Positions 26,601-37,589 of a stretch of 64,000 nucleotides of DNA are shown in pieces; the first letter of the stretch is position 1; each line of letters opens with the position of its first letter. The notes under the pieces were generated by a model. The model was not told the origin of the DNA, made no database searches, and worked only from the letters and a program-made list of their open reading frames with translations. The position numbers and the translations under genes were made by a program. Source of the stretch: Phoenix dactylifera (lineage: Eukaryota; Streptophyta; Magnoliopsida; Arecales; Arecaceae). The DNA lies in contig NC_052394.1 of NCBI RefSeq assembly GCF_009389715.1, positions 20,896,899 to 20,960,898 on the forward strand, given 5' to 3'.

Positions 26601-28926
26601 AGGACTTGCATTGTAAAATTAGTAACCTTTCTATTGGCGTTTATGGGGTAAAAAGGAGGCAAATTTTGTGTTATCAAAACCAATCATTCAAATCTTACCC
26701 CCCTTCTCTAAAACATTAACTAATTAATATTGTATTAATAAGTAATATATAAATATCTTGGATCACTAGAAACAAATTTTCTTTCATTAGACATGCTATA
26801 TATGGTCTTATATTTGTGGAAACAAGATTTCCTACATGGCATTTTTTCAATTACAGCCATGTATGGATCTCTATTTTTTATTAATATACTCTCCATATTT
26901 AAATCATATTTCAATTTTCTAATTTATTTTATATTTTTATATTATATAAAGAAATGAGTAAAAATCTTATGATTTGTGATCCAATCAAATCCAACCCACT
27001 ATAAGACTTAGCAATTGGGTTCTTCCATCTAAGGTAATGCGCCTGCTCCTAAATCTTCCTGGACCCTTGAGCTTGCACCCGCTTCCTTGATGGTTCCTTG
27101 CCTCAAATATTTCTAAAATATCCACTTACCATGCATGCACTCGCAAACATTCCCAAGCCTGCTCTCGATTCTAGCAACTAAGCTCTACAACAACATCGTA
27201 CAGGCAATCAAGGGACCGCATAGCGCATATGCATGATGCATGCTATGTATGCAGGTATGTAAATGGTTAGTATTTTAAAAGTTTAAAAATAAACACAATA
27301 TATGATAAACAATATGATAGTATTTTTCACAAATAATAGCAATATTAAAAACAATGACATCTAGCAATTAGTGCTTAGTACTTGATTCTCATTAGCAATA
27401 ATAATAGCCAAATTAGCATGTTAACATTATTAACATATAAAAACCACATCCAACATAACCATTAGCATAAGCATGCCTTATTCACATTGTCTGGTGAAAG
27501 AGGTGGCCGTTTGCTAGTGATGTAGCTGGTTGTGCTCATGCGAGATCAGTGTGAGCAGCCAAGATACAAAAAAAAAAGGGTGGCCGCATATATGGTCATA
27601 TAATCCTAAACAAGCCACACATACAGTCACACACTAATAAGTAGACTACATATAAGGCCGCACAACACTGACCTTACTGCATGTGTCTGCAAAATGCTAA
27701 GCAACCCATATTTTTGGCCCTCATGCAACTTGACCACATGTATTAGCCACATTTTGGATATGCAATGCAATCAGGGTATCCTTTATGCATATGTGGCCGC
27801 ATGTGCAGCCTTATGCATCACATTTTAAAACAATGCGATGCAACTTCAAAAAACTGCAAGTATAGCATCTAAAATCACAAAAATTAGTCTTGAATAGAAT
27901 GCTATCTGACAACTAAAATAGTTGCGCTAGTAAATCATGTTTATCCACAGGTAGTGGCATAAGCAACCAACGGGATAAAGAGGTAAGACATAACATATGA
28001 ATCGTTCCATTTCTTCTTCAGTCAGAATCGTTAGCATATAATTGGAGAAGAAATTTAACAAAGTGAAACAGTAAAGGAGGAGAAGCATTAATTTTGTGCA
28101 TTATGCGTATCCAGGAGAGGAAATCACAAAACAGATAGATCAAGACACTATATGAATTCTATCACCTCTACAGTCCCAACAGAAAGCAAAAAGATTTAAA
28201 AAAAATAGAATATATACTATACGGCGCTACACGATTCACAGTAATTAAATGCAATCCCTCATAGTAAATTTGACAGCTTTAAATAATCAGAGAAGAACAG
28301 TTGAAACCTTTAAGAGCAAGAATCCTGCTGTTAGGATTCATCAAAGCCGAGTCCGCAGTAATAGGTCGCCTCAACGGCTGCATCGGCATGTTCATGTCGA
28401 TGATAACCACACTGTTCTGCGGAGACGTCTCCCTGACACATATATACTTCTCCGATTCCATCGTTACATGCGTAAACGTGATGAATTGCGGATTAATGCC
28501 AAGACTCGGAAGCTGAGATCAAAAAAAAAGGAATCAATCCACGAACCATCATAAACAAAGAAAAACAAGGAAAGACACTTCGATCCCACCGACAGCTCAC
28601 GAAGAAATCTATACACTAAACCAGTAACCGAAATGTCAGAAAGCTGCGATCATATCGAACCAGATCGCGATCTCCCCCCACAGATCGGAGCAGATCCGAG
28701 ATCCATCCAAGAATTCCCCACGAAAGAAGCAAGATTTCGAGATCAATACTACTCAAGAAACCAGATCGTGCCACAACAGTTCAAAACCCTAGCTCTACTC
28801 CCCGAAACGGATTGGAATCCAAGAAATGATTAAAGAGCGAGAGAGATGAAGAAAGAGGGCAGAGGAAGGGATGGGGCTCACCGTCAAGGCCTCCCGCATG
28901 GCGATCGGGGCGTTGGCCGCGGCCAT
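11686..28926 (-). CDS. CHC: Clathrin heavy chain, complete, 30 coding exons
   Basis: Clathrin heavy chain forms the three legs of the triskelion that coats vesicles at the plasma membrane and trans-Golgi/early endosome. Coding exons on the minus strand: 28926-28882, 28512-28308, 25365-25277, 25171-25093, 24976-24849, 21324-21226, 21121-21013, 20699-20620, 20531-20304, 20217-20152, 19383-19267, 19069-18872, 18720-18604, 18450-18391, 18157-18071, 17870-17787, 17702-17568, 17481-17419, 17344-17240, 17162-17050, 16939-16687, 16529-16393, 16307-16029, 15915-14913, 14788-14303, 14156-13986, 13907-13722, 12286-12164, 12053-11943, 11850-11686. Every junction is GT-AG and phases close, giving 1706 residues, the usual plant length. 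The N-terminal beta-propeller (about 1-330) includes [15 protein letters not shown] and [15 protein letters not shown]. The CHCR solenoid repeats follow (about 540-1570). The last exon gives the plant tail [20 protein letters not shown], ending MPPMGSY. No stop or frameshift was seen. Confidence 0.97.
13059..13190 (+). mobile_element. Au-type SINE, 5'-truncated, in a clathrin intron
   Basis: It lies in the intron between the 13907-13722 and 12286-12164 exons, antisense to the gene. It starts near the B box (GGTTACAGGTTCGAAAC), then has GGAAACAGCC, GTAAGGCTGCATACAT, GCAGGAGCCTTGTGTAC and GCCCTTTTTT, the standard Au SINE body and T-rich tail. Short near-duplicates TTGTACTTCT (13047) and TTGTACTTTT (13189) may be the target-site duplication, although T-richness weakens this. 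Confidence 0.75.
23390..23640. repeat. AT-rich low-complexity block
   Basis: About 250 bases of A/T with overlapping ATAATATTAT, TATAATATAT and TTACATTAATATATAA motifs. Part of it duplicates itself locally (around 23495-23545). It is strongly palindromic and could form cruciforms. A similar block occurs at 29760-30060. Confidence 0.7.
23920..24146. mobile_element. Possible MITE terminus
   Basis: The right side reads CCATTCCAAACAGGGGCC. Its reverse complement begins GGCCCCTGTTTGGA, a form common at ends of Tourist/hAT-like plant MITEs. The body has several AAATAGG and AAAAGCT words. I did not find a matching left inverted terminus or a target-site duplication, so this is a suggestion only. 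Confidence 0.3.
25366..28307. other. 2.9-kb clathrin intron 2
   Basis: Intron between the exon ending RILALK and the exon beginning with the [15 protein letters not shown] codons. No internal exon was seen. It carries a direct repeat of about 31 bp (26471 and 26571, 100 bp apart). A patch at about 27480-27860 is rich in GGCCGCA and CATATGTGG-type words. Confidence 0.55.
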
Positions 28927-29135
28927 GGCGACTGGATCGGGGCCTCCCCTGGGGTTCTTGGTTGGGGCTCCGGCGGCGCGAGAGGAGCCGAAGGAGATCT
29001 ACACAGACTCCCTTGGATCTGAGGCGGCGGAACCCCTTCCGAGAGGGAGGAGAGGAGGAGGCGCGTGGACGAGAGAGAGAGAGAGGGGGGGGGGTGTGGT
29101 GAAGCGGATCTGGGAAAAGAAATATATAACGAGGG
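28927..29135 (-). promoter_or_regulatory. Clathrin heavy chain 5' UTR and core promoter
   Basis: A TATATAT motif lies on the minus strand at 29129-29122, about 200 bp upstream of the start codon. Between it and the ATG is a CT-rich tract (GA/G-run on the plus strand, about 29071-29094), as is usual for plant 5' UTRs. The start ATG (28926) gives the standard [14 protein letters not shown] terminus. Nothing else here can be assigned. Confidence 0.45.
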
Positions 29136-29579
29136 GGGCTTTGCTCCGCTTCGCTTTATTTCTCGTCCCGTTCGCTGCCGTCAACGGGGGAATCGATCTG
29201 GTAATCGGCAAAAATAATTAATTGGTAATTTCTATTGTTAAGAGGTTAATCAATACCGTATAAATGGGATCCAGTGGTTGTGATTGATTTGGTGTGCTTT
29301 CGGAACGGGAACTACAGGACAGTAATCTGTGGTAGAGGCACATGGTGCTTCAAAAATCTTCTGGCCTTTGCGGTAAGGAAAGTGGGTACGGTCACTACCG
29401 AAGGTGAGAGGCGGGGGCGTCGCTGCCGTTGGGCGGATCTCTCTGATATTTGGTCGCTCGGTAAGAACATTAGGCTGATCAATTACACCCAAGGTGATGG
29501 ATGATGGCATCTCTTGCCCTAGTCCCATAAAAGGATTCCAATTTATCTCCAGGAAGGTCTGGGAGTAGAAATGTCACGT

Positions 29580-30215
29580 ATTAAGCCTCATTTGGCAGAG
29601 TTGTTAGTAGTAAAGATTTCGAAAGTAGAATTTTTTGAAATAGAGCTTTTATAAAAAAAATATTTGCTCTTCGGTAACTATATTTTTAAAGTATTGTAGA
29701 ACTTGAATATGTATTTGGTAAACAAATTGAGTAAGTACTTTTGATATGATAAAATAATCATAAAGAACATTGCATAATATTATGCAACAGAGTATAATAA
29801 AATAAAATATATATTAATACATACATATACGATATAGTATAATATTATTGTAATGTAATATATCATAATATAGTAACATAATATTATATACTATAGTATA
29901 ATAATGTAATATAATTTGATATTATATAACATAAAATATCAATGTATTGTGATATAAATATAATATAATATTATATTTATAATGTAATACAATAATAAAA
30001 ATATAAAATATTATAATGATTATCATTATATATTAATATTTTATTAATATAATATTTTTAGGAACTAATTTTTAGGATTTTTGTTTCTTTTGTTGGGACT
30101 CCTAAGATTTCTGTAATCTAAAGAGATATTTTCTGTAATTATAATATTTTATTATGGATATTTTGGTTAAAAAAATATTATAAATTAAAATAACTTTCCA
30201 ACAAATGCTAAAAAA
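29580..30215. repeat. AT-rich repeat, possible non-autonomous element
   Basis: The core 29760-30060 is nearly pure A/T with ATAATATTATA-like words. The flanks read GCCTCATTTGGCAGAG (left) and CCAACAAATGC (right), weakly inverted with each other (TTTGG against CCAAC). This may be a diverged MITE, but boundaries are not convincing. Confidence 0.3.
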
Positions 30216-30344
30216 TTTTGATCACAAAGTATGCACGCTCGCGAAAGGAAATTGTCGTCCTTTTAATAGAACCTATTTTAGTTAGTGTATATTGCAGGCA
30301 CCATAAGTGAAGCTTTTTCTGAGAATGATTAGTTATTGGAAGTG

Positions 30345-30670
30345 CCACCAAGGTGGTAGCCTAGTGGTAAGGGGGCGATAATTCCGCCCGAGTTGTCCGG
30401 GTTCGAAACGCGCAGGCGTCGATTAAATTCGGGGACCGGATGCCCTACACCCGAATGGCTCATTGGCGGTTATGCTTTCCTTCCACGTGTAGCTTGGTGG
30501 TGCCATGTGTAACGTACTCACCTTTAAGTGGGGAGGGTATGAGTAAAACGGAGTCTACCCGCATCGAACATTCTCCTGGTGGGGCGGGAACCCAGTGGGG
30601 TTGCTACACGGGGGTGGACTGGTCCCTTCCTCCCCCTACCCCTTTTGCCTAAGCAAAAAAAAAAAAAAAA
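30345..30670 (+). mobile_element. tRNA-headed SINE with intact target-site duplication
   Basis: The 5' end carries a polymerase III A box (GGTGGTAGCCTAGTGGTAAG, from 30352) and B box (GGTTCGAAACG, 30400-30410). A GC-rich unrelated body of about 240 bp and a poly(A) tail at 30655-30670 follow. The 13-bp GTTATTGGAAGTG occurs exactly at 30332-30344 and again at 30671-30683, plus one shared A, so the element is 326 bp and relatively young. Its body differs from the Au SINEs elsewhere in the window. I do not know its family name. Confidence 0.85.
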
Positions 30671-30689
30671 GTTATTGGAAGTGATCATC

Positions 30690-33050
30690 AAAGGATAGTT
30701 CAGCAATAAAATGGTACATCTTTCAGATTCAATTTAATTATAATTAAAATCCATTTCCCCAGCATCAGGGAGGAGAGGATTCGATGCCTCAGTCCTAGCC
30801 ACTTTTAGTTGGCCAAGCACGCCGCAAAACTACGAGACCTGCATTGTGAATAACTCAAATGCATGTCGCATATCAGCATTGGGCTATTGCATTTGTGAGG
30901 CCCTGCAAATGAGTTAGGCATGGCAAGGAATGTAATTAGACCCAAGGAATGATAGAATAAAGAGCCAATATTTTTAATGTGATTATACCTTTAATAACTA
31001 CTGGCCTCTCCGAGAATGCATATAAAATGATTATAATATCAATACAACAACCAAAAGAAAATTGAATATATAATAATCACGACATCATCGGCACCATAAA
31101 TCAGAATGTGGTAGTAACCGGTTCTCTAGTATGCCGAGTACAAAATAATATCACATTTCATCATTTCCTTGGTATCTAAAATGATGATAAAGATATACCA
31201 AGCATGATGATAAACATTAAAAGCCATATCAACCATCTGACTAAATAGTTCATTCATTGTTCTCATCTCTCTCTCTCTCTCTTTCTGAGCCCCTCCCTTG
31301 AAAGTACGTACCTCCAATTCCACTTGCTGGATCCTATTAATAGAGTGGCATCATAATAGTAAAGAGAGAAAAAAGAAGTTTAGCAACAAGCCAGGGCAAC
31401 GATGGCTTCGGAACAGGAGATGGCCAAACTCGAGAGGCAAATGAAGCTTTGTGAACAGGAGCATCCTGCTCAAGGACTGAATACTGTGTTCACAATGTCC
31501 CCTAACCTTACTGTGGCTCTTTCGTTGGTTTTACGTGTGCTGTCTCTCTTTGGCATTGTTTGTGGAGGAAAACTCGAGGAGCTTGAAGCCAAGAAGGGCA
31601 GAAAGAGATGATGGGGAAGGAGCAGCATGGGACAACAGAAGAGAACTAGGAGAAGGACGAGAAGAAGCAGCCAGGGAATGCGACGTAGGAGCACTGTGTC
31701 TTAGGAATGTCCAACCTCATGAGACATCCACCAACAGTAGTATGAGCAATCCAGTAGCAGGGAGTCTACTTGCTTTTTGACTAAGAAGGTTGTGGTCTGG
31801 TTCAATGATATGAACGTCATCTTTATATGTTGCCTCATTCCTTGTGTCCTAAATCAATTGCTGAGCCTGATTTATGTTGTTAATCCTTTTCCTGTCTGTT
31901 TAAGCTTTTTAAGGTTAGTTGATATGATATCAGAGGATAGATTTGCAGCAAGATGCGAGTTCGAATTCCCCTGAACAGTCAGCCAAACTAGCATGGTAAT
32001 ATAGATAGCTTCATGAATTTTCCTTGATGGACTGCTATAGCTAAGTAATTTCAATCAATCCTTTCATGGAGCCTTTTTCAAGTTTGAGTTGTGCTTAATG
32101 CCAAAGTAATGGAAACCATATTTGACAAGGAAAAGATGATGTTTGCCGAATAATATGTAGTGCTCACTCTATGGTAATGTAAGTTCAATTTAAAACCAGG
32201 ACAGAAGAAAATTAAGATCCTTAGACCAATGCAAAGGCGCCGTGCTTCACAAAAAACTCGGGAAATAGAAAGCTCGGACAATGGCATGCGAGTTGAAAAC
32301 TAGAAAACAATAAAAATGAAAAGGAAATGTATATGTATTTTCCATTTCCATCAGCTCATCATTAGCACTTCATTAGCATTAATATAGGTCTTTAACAGTG
32401 TTAAAAGAATAAAAGAAACAAAAAAGTGAATGTCCCCAACCCCAAGAACACAAATATGAATTCAAGCATGCAGATTACACGTTAGAGTACGGAATAGAAA
32501 GATTTTATCTCATCGATCGGAGACAGACATCTGTTTAAAATTATCACATCTCCTGAAGTGGATTTCACTCAGAAGATAGACAGTACGAAACAACTGCATT
32601 CAGCATCAGGCTCATTTGAAACCGTGGTTAGCTCAAAGCAGCCAATTCAAAAAGGAAGAAGTCTCATCGGCATCGGACGTCTTCAAACTTCCAATTCTTC
32701 GATTAATCTTGGATTAAATAGCGTGCTTCCAATGCTTTTAAGAAACCAAGGAACCGAGTGTGATAGATGCTACTGAAGGACCCAGAACTGGAATAGTTGC
32801 AAAACGATGCGAGCTGTAAATGGTCCTCAATGTAAGGGATTCATGATAAAAAGGAGTATACAGATGGTGACAAATGCTGTGAGAACAAGAGCTTCACCTG
32901 ATAACTTGATAATATTCCTAGATAGGTGCTTCAGTTACTGAAAATACAACATTGCACAAGAGCTTTATTAATGGCCAAAACATTTACGACATCCATGTAT
33001 AATGTCCAAAGAAAGAACATTGATGAGGGGCAAAATGGATTGTCCTACCC
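30690..33050. other. Gene-free stretch
   Basis: No exon is supported. It contains a (CT)n run at about 31265-31282. A short ATG frame at 31402-31611 (70 codons) matches nothing I know. The GATATCAGAGG and GAGTTCGAATTCC words around 31926-31970 are tRNA-like but isolated. Confidence 0.4.
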
Positions 33051-33059
33051 AGCGTGGGA

Positions 33060-33730
33060 CCTGTAGGAAAAACACTCCCTCACTTTGTGAGATCACAAAC
33101 TCAACCAAATATGGCAAGCAATCACCACAAATACCAATGCTAGGTAAGCAAAATGTATGGACTGATTATAAGTAGCAAAACATCAAATATATAAAAGACA
33201 TACACAAGAGACACAAGATTTAATGTGGTTTGGCATATAGCCTATATCCATGGGTCATGCTCCGATCAAACTTCCATTATAATAAACAAATTACAATGAT
33301 TTCTACTCAAGTATCAACAAATATCACTTAAGCCAACACAATCTAAAAAAAGAAGAAAAACAAGGGTTACCTCATGAGCATGAACAAGTCAACTCCAACA
33401 CAAAATCTTCCAAACAACTTGTTGGAAGAAACTACACCCTTGAAAACACAAGCTTCAATGAGTATCAATGGACATAGGAGTAGGACACACAAGCTCTTCC
33501 CAAATCCTAGCCATCTTCCCTCACAAAGAGCTCTGATTTTGGTGCTTCTGTTTTTATCTTAAAAAAACAACACCCATGCTTTAAAGTTTAGGCTTAAAAT
33601 GACTTAAAGAGCCCTTATGGGCTTGGACCAAAAGGACAAGGCCCAAATCACATAACAGACCATCCCATTTTGGCCAAGCAGACCTTAGCACTGAGCAGGC
33701 CAGATCTCGGACCCCTTGGCCCCTTCTCAC
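33060..33730. mobile_element. Probable decayed Copia-type LTR
   Basis: The sequence has phrases common in plant Ty1/copia long terminal repeats, such as ACAAGATTTAATGTGGTTTG and CCATGGGTC. It is AC-rich, with a region mentioning AAGCTTCAATGAGTATC and a later GGCCCAAATC. No open frame, primer-binding site or paired LTR was found. Boundaries are approximate. Confidence 0.35.
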
Positions 33731-33768
33731 AAATCAAGTCACTGCCATAACCTACAACAACTTTCTCT

Positions 33769-34112
33769 AATGATATAATGATGTCCGGAGCCTAAGCTCG
33801 GGGCACCCTGCAATGCCGACTAAGAGCCAAAGAGGCCCCATCGGCCGCATGTATCCACAATGACGTCCTGGGCCTAAGCTCGGGGCGCCCTGGAGTGCCG
33901 ACCAAGAGCTGAAGAGGCCCCGTCGGCTGCAGGTATTTACAATGATGTCCTGGGCCTAAGCTCTGAGCTCCCTGCAGTGCCGACCAAGAGCCTAAGAGGC
34001 CTCGTCTGCGGCAGGTATCCACAATGACGTCTCGGGCCTAAGCTCAGGGTGCCCTGCAGTGCCGACCAAGAGCCGAAGAGACCCCGTCGACCGCAGGTAT
34101 CCACAATGAAGT
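33769..34112. repeat. 82-bp tandem repeat, about four copies
   Basis: The word GTATC/TCACAATGA recurs at 33851, 33933, 34015 and 34097, exactly 82 bp apart. A fourth, more diverged unit precedes these from about 33779. Each unit carries GGGCCTAAGCTC, GTGCCGACCAAGAG and AGAGGCCCCGTCGG variants. It is GC-rich against AT-rich surroundings and lies in probable LTR DNA. Confidence 0.9.
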
Positions 34113-35021
34113 TCCATTTGTAGGTATTCCGCCAGTTCTCGGCCTCGTTGTCTGGTGTAGCCTTTAGTTGGTATGGGAGGCTTCCTCTTTTGACGACGCG
34201 CCCCGACCGAAGCTCGGCGCACCAGATATCCTCGACGACACGCCCCGACCCGAGCTCAGGGCGTCAGGTATCCTCGACGATGCGCTTCGACCCGAGCTCA
34301 GGGCCCTAGGTATCCTCGACCACACCATCGACCGCAGGCAATGGCGCCCCGATCTAAGTGGGGGCGCCTTGCATAGTCAATTAAGAATCGAGGAGTTTAA
34401 GCCGACCTCAGAGTCCACCGAGCCGACCTCACCAAACATATGTTGCGGCCCCCAAGTCGGCCCGACCTCAGTGCTCACGAAGCTGACTTCGCCAAGTATA
34501 TGCTACGGCCTCCAAGCGAGTCCAACTTCGCCGACGGCCGCATCCACACGTGCACCCGCGCGCGCGCCTACGCCCGCATATGTGACATTACATTACAGCT
34601 TCACCACGCCATGCTTTACTTGCTGGCCACTCCACGATACGTCGACTAGGGGCCATACCCTGCCACCTCTGTCAACGCCATGTCGTTTACAAGAACAGTC
34701 TACACCATGTGCCTCAAGCAAGCCATGACTGCACGCCACCTAGCCAAGGCCATCTCCTTCCATGATGAGGATGGGTCATACCTTCGCCACCTGAGCATCT
34801 CTGCGAGGACTATAAATAGCCCACATTAGATAATGCCTGAAACTTTTGGACCAACTAAAATCTACTCTAAACATAAACATCTGAGGGCCCTTGCCGGAAT
34901 CCACCGGCGAGGCTTTGTGCAGGTACGCAGGCGCACAAGAGGTGGTATCTTTTATCGGGCCTGGCCGGCAGCTCCTCCGACTCCTTCAGCATGGTCACCC
35001 TCAAGCCAGATTTCAACCACA
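33780..35021 (+). mobile_element. Probable solo LTR with internal tandem repeats
   Basis: A GC-rich block begins with the 82-bp units. It continues through a 42-bp tandem repeat (34200-34330), repeated CCGACCTC phrases (34400-34530) and a CTATAAATAGCC TATA box at 34811. It ends near AACCACAACA (about 35021), the kind of CA end seen in Gypsy-like LTRs. Pyrimidine/GC content contrasts with both flanks. No internal domain or second LTR was seen. The 5' limit is a guess. Confidence 0.45.
34200..34330. repeat. 42-bp tandem repeat, three copies
   Basis: TATCCTCGAC occurs at 34227, 34269 and 34311, spaced 42 bp. Each is preceded by GAGCTCAGGG- or AAGCTCGGCG-like sequence and followed by GACGCGCCCCGACC-like sequence. 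The 42-bp unit shares TATCC and the GCTC-GGG block with the 82-bp unit, suggesting a common ancestor of roughly 41 bp. Confidence 0.8.
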
Positions 35022-36714
35022 ACAAACATCATGAATTTTCATAGTGCAACCAACTAGGCTAAGCAATCTATGTGAAGATATGCAGTATAAGACAGTAGCA
35101 GAGCACACATGCAACCATTGGTTTGATCCAAATGCTCCATCTTGAACATCTATATTATAATTCTAATTTTCCCAGTTAAATGTGATGCATAGTTTTAAAC
35201 AGCGAGCACCTTTGCTATGTTTTAACATGTATAGTGGCTGATAATGTAATAATTGCCAAATATATGTCATAACCATTATAATCATAATGGTTATCACCTG
35301 ACCTTAACACTGCTCATATTGTTATATTATCTTTGTATTAGCATCTCTATGAGGGAGGCTAAGGTGGTGTTATCCAAATACGAACTACTATAGTCTAAAC
35401 ATGAAATATATATAAACCATTATTTTCCTATACTTATATCTATTATTTTCTGTTGAAGATTGTAAAGGCTAGCTTATAACGACGACGACACGATATGGTG
35501 ACGAATAATGGGAAAAAAGAACAGGGGTTTTGGTTTTTATGGCCAAAAAGGGCTACATTCTGGGTGGATGGTATTCATAGCATGCTGAGATGCATGCAGG
35601 CAGCCCTTTGGTTGTGCATTTGGTGATTGCTGTAACATTATAATGAGTGTTATGATTGTTTCTGATGTTATGTACATGATTATATATCTAAATTTTTTAT
35701 TGCAATATATAAAGAATGACCGTGAAGCTAATCCATTATTAGGTTGTGATTTGTTATTCTACTAAAATCAGTTTTTTTTTTTTTCCCCTTTTAACCACAC
35801 TGCTGAGCAGCCCATGGATCCAACCAGGTGGTTTCATGATTGGGCTAATTTTGAAACGGTGCTGAAATTGGTCGATGCTTCTCTATAGCGTCGGATGAAA
35901 TTCAAATCAAACCATGCTTTAAAGCGCGTCAGAGGAAAAAAGAGCAATAAAGCCAATCCTCTGCCTTTTTCCTCCCATATATCCGATCTATCCTTCATCG
36001 GGCACACGGTATATCTATTTCTTCCATGAGAATTTTGCTACTACCACATAGTGGCGAATAATGGGAAGAACAATCTGTCACTGACTATAGAGAAAGTATG
36101 ACATCAACATGCAACTGTAAGTTGGATTTTGGCATCAAACATGTAGTTAGCATGGCAAGTATTAAATATTGCATTTAATGTATTGCTTAAAGTTACTATC
36201 TATGTTGACCATCATCATACTGCTTACAACTTGGAGAAATGATTCGTGCTATATCATAAGCAGCAATCGATCCGCGCACACATACGCGAACACACTCACA
36301 TGTGCAAGCATGAGCATGCGCGCACACACACAGAGAAAGAGAGAGCTGAGCCCATGATTTGTCATCTTTTCTATCAAAAATACTACTAATTTTGTAGATA
36401 ATTTTTTATTCAACAAACAAAAAATTCTAACAATGTCCTCGTATAAATATTAAAGAAGTTATGTCTAGCTATTAAACTCTCCCATGCACCTACCTTCACT
36501 AGTCTTCAATCATTTTTGCCTTTTCTCAGCTACAATATACCATCAATCATTAGAATCTTTTGGATTTGTGAATAAATGTTAAATAAAGTTTATCTCTAAA
36601 GGATTCGTATGAAGTTGAATATTACTTTTTGGAAAAGCCATGAATATTAAGATGTGCAAGTGTTGATGGAGGGGGAAAGGCATTGCCAACTCATTAACCT
36701 CAGAAAGATGGTCG

Positions 36715-37414
36715 ATAGCTGTAATACTCATTTAATGAATGCACTCCACTTTTGCCAACTCAACGACTTGGGCATATAATTATAGATGTTTTCTTTCTTT
36801 TTGGTATGATAGGATTAAGGTGAAAAATAAAGACAGGTAGCAGGTGTTCAGAATGGATGGATTCAGCCTAGGATGAAGTTCATATAACTAGAGCTATCAA
36901 TGGCTAGACCAGCCCACGCGGCTTGAAATCCTGGGCCAAGCCCTCCTTTTTCATCCAAAACGCAATTGAACCTAATACTAGAAGCCCACAATTGCTTGGG
37001 CTAGTTTCAGGCTGAATATGTTACACTAACATGTAACGGCATGCAAGATTGATGCCCATTGTAATTTATCCTTGTTCTGCTCTGATGATTTCCAAGTTCC
37101 TATAAAGATGAAGCTTTTCTTGTAGGTCGGATAGATCAAACATGTTATAGTTTTTTTTTTTTTTGGATGCTACCAACTATTTTTCTTCTAAGTTTTAATA
37201 ATGTGATTTCAAGCTGCATCCATCCATTCTAAAAGCCCTAGTTATATGAATTTCATCCTAAGCTGCATCCATCCATTCTGAACTCCTGCTATCTGTCCTT
37301 AATTTTCCCATTAATCCTATTATACTAAAAAGAAAGAAAACATCCATAATTATATGCCCAAGTGGTCGAGTTGGCAAAAGTGGAGTGCATTCATTAAATG
37401 AGGATTGCAGCTAT
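36715..37414. repeat. Long inverted repeat, 181-bp arms and 338-bp spacer
   Basis: The left arm (36715-36895) is the reverse complement of the right arm (37234-37414). Both arms are 181 bp and align without gaps, with about 17 mismatches by hand count (about 91% identity). The arms contain TTGCCAACTC, GGCATATAATTATAGATG and GAATGGATGGATTCAGC on the left strand. The spacer has a T-tract near 37150 and an extra copy of AAGCTGCATCCATCCATTCT at 37211, repeating the arm word at 37260. No coding frame was found. It could be a foldback element or a small-RNA-producing hairpin. Confidence 0.9.
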
Positions 37415-37589
37415 GAATACTTTAGTCATGCACCTTGAGTATATGTAGAAAATAGAAATTTAAATAATAATAATTTTTAATATACTTGAAATTTATCTTG
37501 ATAAAATAATTTAAAAATCTAAACTCTATATCAAGCAGGATATTAATCTTCTTTGATGATTTTTTTTTTCAAAAAAAAAAATTCTTTAG

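Noticed and set aside
28871..29221. Plus-strand 116-codon open frame starting [13 protein letters not shown]
   Set aside because: It is antisense to the first clathrin exon and promoter. GC-rich sequence and CT-tract codons explain it.
30345..30420. Apparent tRNA gene (A and B boxes)
   Set aside because: No cloverleaf acceptor stem or anticodon arm forms. A body, poly(A) tail and target-site duplication follow, so it is a SINE head.
31402..31611. 70-codon plus-strand frame beginning MASEQEMAKLERQMK
   Set aside because: A LEA/Em-like start was considered, but the rest does not match that or any family I know, and no splice partner was found.
33785..34110. CRISPR-like regular repeats (82-bp spacing)
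   Set aside because: Whole units are homologous, with no unique spacers, and the DNA is plant nuclear. It is a minisatellite.
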